A stretch of 64,000 nucleotides of DNA from Clavelina lepadiformis (taxonomy: Eukaryota > Chordata > Ascidiacea > Aplousobranchia > Clavelinidae). The stretch's first letter is position 1. Every line of letters starts with the position of its first letter. The notes below the pieces were generated by a model, which saw only the letters and a list, made by a program, of their open reading frames with translations, was not told where the DNA came from and did not search any database. Where the stretch lies: contig NC_135247.1 in the NCBI RefSeq assembly GCF_947623445.1, forward strand, positions 7,318,501 through 7,382,500. Reading direction: 5' to 3'. Below are positions 36,413-55,831 of the stretch, piece by piece. The position numbers were made by a program, and so were the translations under genes.

Positions 36413-39217
36413 TATCGCCGGAAATTATTTAGAACCCAGTGCAGAATAATAATCTCGTAAACGATGGTCATCGAAAATTTTAACTAAACTGTTCTAAATA
36501 AAAGATCTGCCTGTAAATCTAAGGGTGCAATAACACCTGAGCAATAACACTGCTCTAACATGGGCAATAATGCTGTAATTGTGTTTATAAAAATGAGCTC
36601 CTAGTCCGCAAAAGTATATTTCTAGAAAAGGTCAAACCACACAGGCATATCAAAAACGATTGAGTTCTTGTAGCACGTATTCTTCTAATAGCATGATATT
36701 GTGCTTAAGCATCAAGAACAATGGGCTAATGACATCGGAAGGGACATATGTATATAAATATTGGTATTTGAGTAAAGTTGTAGAAGGCAGTAAATGATTT
36801 AACACTGGAAACAAATAGTTACGATCTTTTGCAAATTAAATCCAATGTTATAGGGCGATTGTAATTAACAAAACAGTGATTGGGTTTGTAGTAGTATAAG
36901 AACAATGTATACGGAAACTATGTTGCCTATTTTCTTGAAATTTAAGTACAGAATACTGTATAATGTTTTTGGCAATAGGTGTCATCGTGGATGTCATCTC
37001 AATTAAAATGGCCATTTGTATTATGTGAATATATACTTTTGTTCAAAATGAATGGCCAAAACACATTATCGTTATCGATCCCAATTTACATTTGCACGAA
37101 CCAGGCACTCTAACCGCTCCTCCATCGCGCCACTGGCACTATAAGGTCGTCCAATCGTTGTTATCCAATCCGCGCAAACCATGTGCTCTGGATGCGGCAT
37201 GGTAGATAGAGCATGTAAGTATAACCTGGTCTGCGATTCGCTTTGTCGCGCAACATTTACAGCAGTGTTGCCACTTACCGTTTGCGAAGAGGTGAACTGA
37301 ATCAACTAACGTTGTTTAGTAGATGGTTAAGCCGCACCGGAGGTTTGATGGAAGTCACTGTTGGGGATGAAACTACGAAGTTTATCCAGGCTTTTCTGTC
37401 ATTCCGTGTTTCATTTGCAATCTTATACCCTAGTTGTCGATGACTCGACATGCTCTATAGTAGCGATGTGTTGCCGGAACAAAGGAGTTTCTGGGCTTTA
37501 GGCTGCGATTTTAAACCTAATTATTTTATAACAACTTACAGCATAGAGTAAATCGGAGCAGTTTCATTGCCGGCTAACAAAAGAAAGAGCGGCGAAGCCC
37601 AACGGGTCGGATACCCGCAAGAACGAGGAAGTTGTTTATGGTGTGAGACGCACCATTAGTACTCGTAATATAGTAACAATATGCAAGACTTAAACGGCGC
37701 TGTTTGGCCACGATCCACTAATTTTTTTTATCAGTCTGGATTAATGGAGGGTAATGCATTGGTTTTGAAACTTTGAAAAATGGTTTTCGAAAAAAAATTA
37801 ATATTTCTATACTTTTTGTCATTAAAATTATGCAGTTTTTTTTTTTATGAGACATTTGTATTGAATATTTCATCATGTGGAAGGAAAACGACAAATAAAT
37901 CACAGCAAAATTTTCTTACTTAAGAATTTTATTGTATCGCAACATATGATTACAAAAAATAATTCTGCCAGGACATGGGAAAAATTCCATATCTATTGTA
38001 TTATACTCTCTTTAAACACATCCCAGGAGATTCTCATCGGTCACCCTGACGATATAGCTTTGAGTCTCCTGTCAGTATCTGAGGTTATTGGATCGCAACT
38101 ACAGAAGGACGTTTTTCCAGATTTTAGGACTTCTGAAGTGCTCCAAACGGGAAGATGGGACTCTATATAGCCAAGACGTCATGACAGGCCTAGCATTGAT
38201 TAATACAGGTCTAGTACAGGGCAGATGTTATTTGGGTCCGACGCCTAGTTTATAACCAAGTGTTTGCTGAAGCTCGACGGCAGATTCTTCTGAGGAGATA
38301 TTACCTTTCTATCGCTTTCTGTTGGTGTTGATGCGCTCCGCAATCTGCAGACACATTTTCACCACAAGTTTAGGTAACTGGCTTCTTTCATGCATTCCGA
38401 TTTTCGAATTGAGGTGTAACTGCTATATTCAGTCATTCATTCCTTTACTTTGCATCATCAACGCGGTGTAAACGAATATAAAACAATGCCAGCTGTTGTT
38501 TATTAGCATACGGCATACGCAATGCACGGGAAAAAATGACAAAACCGAAAAGGCTTAAAAAGTGCAGGAAAGTAATAATTTGCTGGTAACAACTGTACAA
38601 CGATTAATAAATCATGTAAAAACTCGTGTAAGTTATTACAAAAAACTAAAGTTGTGTTCTTTAGTCATGGGGGGAACAAGCCAGTCTGGTCAAATATGTT
38701 GTGTAATTTTGTCCCAAATGTATGCAGAGGTTGCATGAAAGCTTCCATACAGCTCGTATAACAAAGGTGCTTAAAATCCGAACAGAATGGATAATACAGC
38801 TTTTTAAAAAATTGATTGGATTTCTTGCTCAAAATAAAAGACAGGTTGGCATCATTAAAATTCGGCGATTTTAAAAACGTAAACTTCATCTAGTATAGTG
38901 TAATTCATCTAAGTTTAGTATGTGTATTAATCAAACTTGGATAAGGACAAAATGAAATCATCAGCAAATCAAACACGTACGACCACATTTTGTGCCCATA
39001 AAACTGACGTTGTAACAAGTTCCGAGGTCAATTCATAAATAATTATTTACATAACAAATTGAAGTCAACAATGATCACAGGAACAAATGTTACAGTGATT
39101 TTATAAACTCTGTTTGCAAAAGAATACAGTGCAAAGTTTTACAGATATAGATTTTTTCGTGGACAACCACCTTCTTTGAATCCGATCGGAAGAGCTACCA
39201 TATATCGGTGTGCGTAA
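36413..39217. other. Gene-free stretch between the two kinase genes
   Basis: It contains a somewhat less AT-rich block at about 37070-37460 with a tRNA-like A-box on the minus strand but no matching B-box, and an open frame at 37877-38170 of unknown origin. No conserved exon was identified. Confidence 0.4.
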
Positions 39218-45209
<5,992 letters not shown>

Positions 45210-48200
45210 ATCTGCGAACTAAATGTAAACATCCACACCGAGAAAAAAAGTTTAGTTGTTATAAGAAGCTTTATCTTTTGACAAATGTCAGTAACAGACT
45301 TACAGCTGCAACAAAAACAACCTTTCCTTTACGAGGCGCCTGATGTATGGTTTAGAAACATCTTTTTCTTTAACTCTAACAAATCGAAACACGATTTGTG
45401 CGTTCAAAGCCACTTCATCGGCAGATTAAGTTTTAGATATCAGCAGTTTGGTTATAGGATAAAACGTGCAAATAGTTAAATTTTATTAATATTCATTGAA
45501 TTCAGATTTCAGTTATTTGTAGGTGATATGTTAGGCAAAGTTAAGGTTAGAATGTGATAACTTGTAGGTTGGGTTAATTTACCGAGAGAATGCGCTCTGA
45601 ACGTAGAAGTTTCTTGCCGGTAAATAGACGTTGATTTTTTCTTTTCGGCTACTCACTCTCTACTGAAACAAGATCCGCAATATCTAGCTAGAGAAGTTTA
45701 GCTATTATGCACAGCTCTAACCAAGCTTAACTTCATAACCTATGCGTTCACATATATAACCCAATCTTGTTTGCTTGTTTCCTATGCTGCTCTGAGCTAG
45801 AATAGTTGGAATGACTAACTTTGTGACTGACTTTGAATACAATTTTGTTTCGTTCTGTACACCTGAATCGACAGAAAACAACCAAATACGATTGAAACCC
45901 TGACTTCTGGCTGTCAAAGCTGTTGCCTATTCTCGACAAGGAAGTTTTTCATTTGCGCTTGAAGCGACAGATAATCTTTAAACTAAGAAAATAGCTGCAT
46001 AGAAAGTAGAAACATAAATAATGCATCTTCATTCTTGCTCCAGTATGATTATAAAACTGCTATCGAATGAATGAAGACAGAAATGCTCTCAACAGGATCA
46101 TATTTTATGAGCACTCGCCTGTAAATCCACTGCGGTAATTTTTGTATCGCTCTTTCTTCCGAATTGAAAGAAAACAATATCCATATCTGGAAAAAGCAAA
46201 CATGCTGGCAAAGTTCCGAAAGCTTAGGTAACCATTGCACAGTGACGATGGTTATTTGTGATGTTACGTATTTTCAAGTGCTTGTCATAAGGTTAATATG
46301 TAACTGTAACCTCCCAACAGCTATAATATATTGCTATTTGTGCAACAAATTTTGATTCCATGATTTCATAAAATCGTCAGCAATGACACGAGAAGCAATT
46401 CATTGGGGAAGTAAAATTATAATACTTGTTATAATACATTACTACGTTCGTCATATCAACGCAAACAAAAACTTTTGACAATTGAATAAACAATGCTCAA
46501 CTAAAAAATCCTATTTTTAAGGCCAGGTTTAATTACCTGTCTGATCTTTGGCATGAGCGATGGTGTTTACACAAATAAAGCGACGTCATTTTATTCGGTT
46601 GAATAAATCACGCCTATCATTGAAAAAAAATGTTTCATAGCCACACAATACCTTTGTGTTTGATCTTTGCATGGACACATGTAATTAACGACACAATAGT
46701 ACCTCCAAACAAAGACAATGTTGATTGACATCAGGCGCAGGAGAATTGCGCTTTTTATGTAACGTGTCCAGTGCGTTAGAAAGCATAAATTTTGCTATAG
46801 GCATAGCATTGGGAATACTGCCACCTGCGACTACCAATTTTTAATTACAGCAAAAAAGCACTCGTGTCGTTTTGGACAAGTGATGCTTGCAACAACAATT
46901 TAATCTAAACTTTAAATCAATAGAACGCTTTGTTCTTTCTTCAAATATATTCTGTATATATGTCTTAAAAATACCACCATGCTGGTGGATTGCTAATTCT
47001 ACCTAAGATTTATTATTTGATTCGAGTTAACTGAATTGACAAAAAGCTATTTTGTTGATGTAAACAATATTTTTCAAAGGTAGTGTCACAGCTATTTCCT
47101 GCCTGTTCAACCGGCACATACATGAGTTTTGAATTTTTTGACGCTGGTTATATTCCATTGTAAACTTCATCACGAAAGAGGAACATTTTTTAGAGGAAAC
47201 AAATGTTTTCATAACTGTCCTTTTTACGTAATTATATTGAAATCTTGATGTACAAAACCGCAATATATAACATAAACATCAAGTAATTTATACTGTACTT
47301 GTCTTTCTATATCTACTCGAGTAAATTCTCTAGCTGCGTTTATACCTTTTTCTGTAAAGTTTTTTGAGACAAAAGTGAATCTTGAAGCACCACATGCAAT
47401 TAAAGCTATACTACAAACCCATACAGTTAGTTATAAATTCAATCCGTTTTTCAACTCAGGTGAAAGTATAACAGTGTTATACGTATTATATGTTATATGT
47501 TAGTGTTATATGTTAGGCGTATCTGATCTGTACACGGCTATATAACTCACAGTCATATATAACAGAGGTCTAAAATCGCGCTAAAGGCGCAAGTTGCTCT
47601 AGCTCAGCTGTTCTCAAACCACGATTTGCCAACCAAATTTGAGTAACCTGGATTGTAGAAATGGATTGTTAGCATGTTTTGCTCATAAGCGACCGTGGCT
47701 GTTATATTAACTGAATGGAATATAATAATTATTTATGCTGGGGTCGCAGACATTGTGATAGCTGTTTTACAAATGACGTCGCAAAGAATGTTTGGTTCTG
47801 AAACCCTATATACACTATAGCTTCTACTAAGTATACTTAGTACTATAGTACTAACTAACTGCACTAACCGAATATGACGTGCATAACAGAATAAACAACG
47901 ATCTCTAAAATGCCCTGGCAGTGGATGAGCACCTCGTTGTACACTGCTATGTGACGCAAGCTATTTCGTCAAACCTCAATCTTCGTTTCGAATGAATCGA
48001 TATTGATTGAATAAAAGCTGTCCTGGCAAACGTAATCAAACATCAGAATTAACCACATTGATCCCGGCATCGCGGTGATTGTTGTACAATCACTGCCGTT
48101 CAAACTGATATAAAATTATTTCATCATCTACGTACAAGGCTTGCAAACACAAACCAATATAGCACGCACAAATTTTATTTTTTGGAATTCGTCACCAAGC

Positions 48201-49587
48201 TATTAATCGTGTTGATTTTCGTTCATAAATAATTAACAACTAGCAAGGCCTACCAATTTTGATTTTGCCGGTAACGGTTTACATTCTATTTTTGCATGCA
48301 TGAATTTTCTATGTAGACTATATGAAAATAATGATCAAGTCATCGGATTTATCTACAGAAATTTATTCTACCGGATGAACCTTGTACTTGTGGTCTTTTC
48401 GTAATCCACTATAGTATATTTTGTATACATAATAAAGTTGAAATTTTCCGAAGTGTTTAATAAGAAAAACTTGATTGCGCGTATAACGGTGCTACCTGTA
48501 TATACCGCTTACTGATCATAAAAGATTAACACGGTTCTGTCATCATTCTTGAAATGTACATTCTTAAAATATTGGAAAAGTAGTTAAAAGCTCATTATAT
48601 ATTTTCGTTGAACATCGAAGTGAGCATTTGCTCAAACTATGCATCACAAGAAGAATTATTGTTTGTCTGTAGACCGTGTAAATATCATATTCTATCCTTT
48701 GTGAATGCCTATAACTATCAGCACCTTATTGGATTGGCTCAAAATTTCAAAACACCTTTGACATTGCACTCATGAATGCTTAAACATTCAGATAATCTTT
48801 TGCGAAAGACCAAATGTTACATAAATTTAAACTTGACGCTAGGCTTAAGGCGATGAAAAGAAAACTTCAGCGACAAACACAATGTAATAAACTTCGTCTT
48901 GATTGAAGCAGTAAGCGTTAACTCATATAAAGAAAATACCTTTAAAACGCAGTCACTAATGCTTGATTGCTGTAGCAGCTTCCTGCTATGAAACAAAAAC
49001 CGGTGTTGCTGGTTGACGTGCAGCTGTAAAGGCGTAAAAAGAAGTGACTAACAATCCGAACAATTTTTAACTCGTTACCAACAAACTTGCACTCAATAAA
49101 GGCTCATATCACCTTTGTCAGGGGTTACTAGCTTATTTAAACATTATATTATAGCAAAAAAACGGATTATGACTTTTCTCTACAGAGCACTGTATGCCAG
49201 TTGTTTTAATTTCCTATCTATACGAATCGTCTTTTGCGTGTAGCTGTAGACATTGTGATCAGCTGTGCTTATTTTGTCATCTCATTTGCACCATCATTGA
49301 GGTGCGAAAGGCGCTGTCTGTTTTATGAGTGAAGACATTCACAAGGTTTCACAGCGTGACAATAAATTTGCCCAGAGTGCAGACATCTGCAGAGCGCCTT
49401 TTTTTCTCGAATTTTAAATGATTATTAAGATTTTTATAACCGATTATTTTAATATTTCTAAGTTAGCGGAATACATTTTTTTACCGACCAATGATCACTT
49501 TTTGTGCATTTTAGCTTTTGAAGTTTTGATGGAGCTTATTTTCTTTAAGTATAGCTACAGTATACCAAAGTTTGCTTCTACAATATG
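45210..49587. other. Gene-free stretch upstream of kinase B
   Basis: About 4.4 kb with few open frames and none recognisable. It should include the kinase B promoter. Near 47609-47810 there are weak hAT-like ends without a target duplication. Confidence 0.45.
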
Positions 49588-50389
49588 AGGTACCTGTAAC
49601 GAATAAGGCCCGGTCCCTAATAAGGCCCATTGCTCATATTTCGCAAACCCGTGCAAATAAATGAAAGATTTTGTCCCTACATAAAAACTAATATAAATTC
49701 ATGATGGTTTACCAGATTTCATCCTTGTCACGTGATCAACCGATTCGCTAGAGCACAACAAAAATTTGATATTTGCAGTTAAGGTGGTTTTGTTAATTTA
49801 GAAAAAAAGTAAGTGAGAATTTGGCCGGTTAAATGAACTGTTGTCAGCCGGCTGAAGTTTTCATGTAACAACCAACTTAGTATTGAAAAGGATAATGCAC
49901 TTTGTTTGCTAAAATTTTTCTGATGATAAAAATGTGACATTTTTTTCGTGGATGCCACATGCGCCTAATAAGGCCCATACAAGATGCTTGGCTAATTGAT
50001 GTCCAGACTTCAAGAGTGGTTCCAGTCATCAGTTGGCAAATTGTTGCAGTTACTTTGATGCGCCTAGTGGAATCTTTTTAAATGTTTGTACAACTTAAAA
50101 TGTGAAATTTCTAATAATGTTATATGTTGTCTATTACTATGTTTTGAATCAAAATACTCACAAAATTGGTGGGCCTTATTAGGAGCCTATGCTCCTAATA
50201 AGGCCCATTTTTTCGAATTTTTAATTTCTTTATAAACATTTTTTGGGGGGTTGTCAGGTATTGTGGTTTTAATATGTTGTAGTCATATACCCTCACTAAT
50301 AGAATACGATTTTTCAGTCTATTCTCATTTATGGTTCTTGAGTTATTTTCAAAAAAGTGTTAGGTGGGCCTTATTCGGTACAGGTACCT
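49588..50389. mobile_element. Palindromic non-autonomous element with repeated AATAAGGCCC motifs (802 bp)
   Basis: The left terminus AGGTACCTGTAACGAATAAG, continuing GCCC, matches the reversed right terminus AGGTACCTGTACCGAATAAG, continuing GCCC, with one mismatch over 24 bases. Inside, AATAAGGCCC occurs four times forward (49602, 49619, 49967, 50197) and twice reversed (50171, 50366). The pair at 50171-50186 and 50191-50206 forms a perfect 16-base-arm hairpin with a 4-base loop. No coding sequence is present. Because GGTACC is itself palindromic, the target duplication (GTAC or none) cannot be defined. Confidence 0.8.
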
Positions 50390-52430
50390 AGGCTAATTAA
50401 ATAAAATCAGCATTAATCAATAACAGTATTTACCACCTGAGTTAAAGTACTGCATTATAAATGAAAACAACAATTGACCAGCAGTATATTTCTAACTCTA
50501 AAGCTTTATTTTAGAAGCAGAAGTGCGTTCTTTGTGGTTAATTGTCGTTTTTTAATGATTCGAAATTAGGTTGGTTTCTTGCAATATTTTCAAAAGTTTA
50601 TTTGGGTTAAAATTTACGTGATTTTTCATGAATATAGCATTTAGCACTTCCAGTCGAGGTAGTACATTGTTAAGGATACATCAATAGGCCATGATCAATA
50701 GACCACAATTTCATCAATCATTTAGAGTTGGATAAAGCCTTAACACGAGTTCTCCAGAGTTGTAACAGTCTATAATTTTACCAGATGATAGTTTTGTTTT
50801 CGTAACGGCAAAAGATAAAGGTAATTCACTTACTTGATTTCAAGGTTAGGGAAATGAGAAGTTAAGGTTTCTGATTGTTCTGGGCCAACGGCATTAGCGA
50901 GAGTGGGATGAACAGTTCCTCACTTTTACAACCGCCCAATATTGTGAAATATCACGCCCAAACACGGGTGGGCGCAATGTAAAAGGCTTAAGTTTTTTGT
51001 GCGCAGTGGATTAATTTGAGGCATTTTGCTGCTTTTACTGTCAAAAATGTTCTTCGTTTACTCTTCCTTCTGAATGTAAATTTTAACTTACCGGCTGAGC
51101 ACCATCAGGTGTGCCCTGTTGTTTTGCCATGCTTTGATTTGAAGTTGAAATTCACAGTAGTTAGGCTTGTGTTAAACTATTTCTAACTATATGTTTCTAT
51201 TTGAACAATAAACTTCAGAGGCTACTTAGCTGTTTGTCCTACGTGCTGACTTCTAATGTACTAAAACGTTATGTTATTGGGCTAAAAACTGTTTAGTACG
51301 TAACTATTAGTATTACTATAAGTGTGTCACTGTATTCACGTTTGTCTGTTCGTTGTCAAATTTATTCACTTCTCTGTTATTGCTACAAAGCAAACACCAT
51401 AGAAATCCTAGTTAAAAATAAAATCATATTAATTAAAAACATAGTGGTAAATATAAAGACTTTTCTATCAACGCTGTTGTCATCGTTACAAGACCAGTCC
51501 TAATTCAAGGGAAGCCAATTAAAACTAACAACAACTAACAAGAATTTCTGCAGAGCTATTGGCTCAAAAAGATCAGCAATCATGTCAGTGTGGCTTGGCG
51601 CAGCTACAGTTGCGTTTGGTAACGGCCGGTAACCTGTTGGTCAACAACTGCAATGAAACAAATAGAACGTCAACTGTGCTTTCTGGCGTTTCTTCCCAAG
51701 CAGCATTGTCTTTTTGTTTGCTTCACTCAACCTGACAAAAATCGGCACGGAAGCCGACGACAGACGACAAGACGTGTATTAGGACATTTTGCTCGCCCCA
51801 CAAGAAACAAACACATTGTACTGTGACAGCGTCAGAATTAGAACACCCAACAAACACACCTGTTCCAGGGCCACATTTCAAATCAAGTTTAATGAAGCAA
51901 GTTCAGAGAAGTGAATAATTTGTGACAAAAGACAATGTGCTTTAATTATTTATTAAATCGTAATCTCAATTACGATTTTAATGGTTAGGTGCAACGCCAA
52001 CTAACGCCACAAATTTACAAGTACAGGTATAATAAAACATACTTTAAAAAACAAATAAAACGGAATACAAAAAGCTAGGTGACTAACATCAATATGTTAT
52101 TGATAAAATATTTTCCGTATATGTCACAAGGAAATATAAGCCTATAAAGGAAATTTTCAATTGTTGTTACTTGTTAAGCTATAGTTAACAGAGTTCTAGT
52201 GTTTTAAAATAATAACTGCAGAATCTGTAAAGAATACAAGCATTTGAAAAAGTACGAAAGAGTCCCCGCTGAAACGCACATATAAAAGTTATTTGTTATG
52301 AAATAACATCGGTTTCACAAAGAAGATGCATATTTCGGCTTACAAATTGATACGTTGCTTGAAAGTCAGATATAACTTGCAATTAGCAAGCGCAAAAAAT
52401 TTCAAAGCAAGAAAAACGAAAACCTCAAAT
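50390..52430. other. Gene-free stretch downstream of the membrane-protein gene
   Basis: No convincing open frame. A 10-base-arm inverted repeat (AAATCGTAAT / ATTACGATTT, 51955-51978) is the only local structure seen. The region contains the 3' end of the minus-strand gene at 52431-54071. Confidence 0.45.
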
Positions 52431-54071
52431 CTACTCCACTTCAGTTGTAACAATCGTTTTAAGCGGAACGCTCTCTGCCTCCTCTTCTTTAGGTTGTTCT
52501 TGCACAGTATTTTTTGGTTGTTCGACGTTGTTTTGTTGTTTTGGTTCATTTCTTGCCTAGATGTATAAAATATCAATAAAGAAATAAAGCGAAAACGTAT
52601 ATACAACAACAGTGCACGAATTTTGCTACATTAGCAAAACAAGCAAAGCATTTCAGGTAATGCCAGGATAAATGAATGACACAGCAAAAACGGCTAAATA
52701 TGCATATAACGAGCTCAGAATACAATAAGCCTGCACAAACCATTCGACAAAAACCAATGCAAAGTCCGATGACTATTACTACTGAAACCACCAATAAAGG
52801 AATCAATACGTCTAAAAAAGTTGCATGACTTTTGCCTGCTAGGATCTCTTTTGATTTCTCCTCTATATCTGTGTACATAAAATTATCCATACAAAATAAA
52901 AGCGAGTATATAACATATAAACAACAACGGACACTTGCAAGTTGCCAAACCCTTCAGGAGTTAAAACTAACAGCTGCATTGATATTTTTAAGTATATCTT
53001 GTCTTTCTCACCTCTAGCAGTCGTAAGGCAATATGGGGGTTCGTAATGATCTCTAAACTTTGTCATAGATATTTCACGACAGGCTGCCAACAACGTTCTT
53101 TGACAAGCGTGAATTTCTTGAGAAAGGCTAAAAAATATGTTTTACAAAATATTATTTTCTTTCAATAACGAGAAAATTTTTCAAAATTATCTTTTAAAGC
53201 ATTTTTAAAGATTTGGAAATTTTTAAAAATTAAACCGAAATTTTATTTAATTGGAACTTACTTGCACAGTTTAGGACTGGAAGGATTATTACGAAACTCG
53301 TTATAAAATGAGTGTTCACATTTTTCTATGACAGTTTCATTCACTTCCTCAACGCAGGTATCTTGTTCCACATCTTCAAACATGGAATCGATTGCTTGTA
53401 TTCCTCCAAAATCACAATAGGTTGATTCAGAGCCAAAATACTTCAATTCTTCTTGTGTAATCTGAAGTGAGAGCAATGAGAGAAAGAGAAAAGATCAAAA
53501 GTTACTCTAGAGAAAATCTAAAAAATTTAAACATCATATGTTTTTCATATGTACTGTAACATTTTGCAGAAATAAGACCTTTTTAAGTTCCTCTTCCGAA
53601 ACATTATCTTTGTAACAAAAGGCAATTGGTCGGTTTACGAGGCAGTTCTGAGTTTCTCGGAATATTTCACTAAAGGAAGGTATTGAAAAACTTCAATTGT
53701 TTCGAGCATTAAGCTTATGGTGTTGGTTACATTGTAAGAATGTCGACTATACTTACAAGCAATCATCATGAGGTTGCTTTGAATTCTGAAGTTTTCCAAC
53801 AAACTCGCCTTGACATGAGTGAACCAATATGCCGTAGTCAAAAAAGTCACATTTTCCATGGTTACCTTTAGCTCCGGCAACTAAACAGAGAAACTTTATT
53901 CATACAATAACAACGAAGAGTTACAACGGTCTTTTGCAAAGGTCGATAAATAGCTGTAAAAACAAACTTGTAATTTCGAAAGACAAGCTAAGTTAACTAG
54001 GAAACTGGGAATATTTCAAAGAAGTACTTACCAAAAAGAAGACAAAGTATGTAAACAAAAACTGCTTTCAT
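52431..54071 (-). CDS. Unrecognised cysteine-rich type I membrane protein (7 exons, 274 aa)
   Basis: Exons in transcript order: 54071-54032, 53880-53757, 53669-53579, 53461-53262, 53127-53012, 52868-52741, 52556-52431. All phases agree. The product starts with a signal peptide (MKAVFVYILCLLFGVAGA). The ectodomain has twelve cysteines (24, 36, 54, 64, 73, 101, 121, 133, 151, 160, 168, 185) and three N-glycosylation sequons (77, 126, 152). One transmembrane helix follows (about 209-230, LDVLIPLLVVSVVIVIGLCI). The cytoplasmic tail is 41-44 residues, rich in Glu, Gln and Lys. The even cysteine count suggests up to six disulfides. I do not recognise the family. The layout suggests a small cell-surface receptor, adhesion or gamete-type protein, but function is open. 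Confidence 0.85.
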
Positions 54072-55831
54072 GATGTTTCCAACCAAGATAAGACAATTAG
54101 CAATATTTGCTAAAGCCCAAACTGACAGTTGCGCTAAAATGTACGAGGCCAGAAAAAAGCTCACCGAATAAGTAATGTTCCGAAAAGTCTTGTAAAGCTA
54201 CTCGGAGAACATTTATTATTTACATAACCTAGAAAAACTTAATTTGTTGAAAATGCCGTTATCATCGAGGTGGATACATACATCACATGCATTTGTTCCA
54301 TTATAATTCTGGATAGAGCTAAAGCAGTGTGAATTAAGAATAAACCTTCAAATCTGAGCAAAACCCGATTTTGTTTGACAGTTGTAGGCTGACCAAGTAA
54401 ATCGTAAAAAAGTAATCCTAAATGGACCATACGAAATCACCACCATAAGAAATTGGTTTTGTCTTTTCTGTTTTAACTCCTGTCATTCTCGTAGCATTTT
54501 GTTTTAATTAGGCTACCATCCAAACTATGGCTGGCTGTACTAGATGTATTCTTCAACCTTTCATGAACTACTGGTTCGTGATCTCTGCTATTACAATTAA
54601 AAACAAAAATGCTTGCTATCTGTTTATAAGTTACAATTAAAATCAAAAATCAAGAATTTATGCATCCTATCTCTGATATTTGTAGCTTACTTTGCAAACT
54701 CCTCAGGTCGCTTATCCGTTGAACAAGCCAAGCAAAACCAAATAAAAGGAGTTAAATGATGGTTAACTTCGGAACGAACGAAGGTGAAACGTTTTCTCCT
54801 AAACACTCCACAGTGTTTTGGCGGATGCATCCTTTCAGGCGTATCGTTCTTTTCTACAATTCGTTTTTGAAAGCCTCGTTCCACTTGACGATTTCGTGAC
54901 TCGCTTTTGTCATGTGATATGCCTACAAACCCTTTGCGCTATTATTATTACGCTTTATGTTATTTGTAATGGAAACGTTGATTCCTGAATTTGTAAGACC
55001 ACAAAGATGATACTTCTATCGAAACTACAGAACTGTACAATGTTGAGCAGGCTGTGTATTTACTTTAAAATTGTTTTAAGACGTTTCAAAGTGCACCATA
55101 AATCCTCAGAATATGCTTGTCTATAACCTAGACCACTTGATGAATTTTTGATTTTGATAATAAATCATTATTATGAGCTTCATAAGAAAATATTTACGAG
55201 TAAACAAGGTAAAAAGGGTTACCACGTCCACACCACAAATTATATGTTCATGGGTGCAACACCGTGGTTACCAAAACCGTGCACAAATTTGTGATCGCTG
55301 AGCTGAGAGCTACGACCTACGTATAACGGCTAGTCTAAGTTTCTGAAGGAAGGGGGTAACAGTGTTTAAAAATACTAATGCAACATTAGTTTAATAGCAA
55401 CTCTTCATAATATACTATAATTAACGGCATAAAATAAAAGGATTTACAAGAATATTTCTTTACGAAATTCGTAGAAAGCAAAGTTCGCTTTTCGAAAATT
55501 TTGCCAAAACAAAGTTTATACGGTCAAAATAAAACTAGTTGTTTCACAACGAAATTCTTTGTGAATTTTCTGTAAATTTCTATTATGGATTTTGCTTTCC
55601 TTGAATCTACATGCTAGCAATAAACAGAATGAAGAATATCTACTACAAGGAAAATGCATAAAATATATATTGTTTGCACAAAAATTTCTTTTATACAATA
55701 GCAACGGCTATATAACATTACTTCGTAAAGATCTCACATATTTTCAAAATTTTTAACAGTCATATTCATAAAACATGTCATAAAAAAGTTAAATGCTATA
55801 TTTCTATAGACGACATTTCGAACTTTAGAAT
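54072..55831. other. Gene-free stretch between the membrane-protein gene and EFHB
   Basis: Only short frames without similarity. It contains the promoter side of the membrane-protein gene and the 3'UTR of EFHB. Confidence 0.45.

Noticed and set aside
37080..37260. tRNA-like A-box (minus strand) suggesting a SINE or tRNA gene
   Set aside because: The A-box-like GGAGGAGCGGTTAGAG is followed too soon by a weak B-box-like GGTTCGTGC, no cloverleaf can be drawn, and no oligo-A tail or target duplication is seen.
37877..38170. 97-residue open frame between the kinase genes
   Set aside because: The composition is not protein-like at the start, no family is recognisable and no adjoining exon was found.
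47600..47815. Possible hAT element with CAGCTGTTCTCAAACC and GGTTTCAGAACC ends
   Set aside because: The ends match each other only loosely and no 8-bp target duplication is present.
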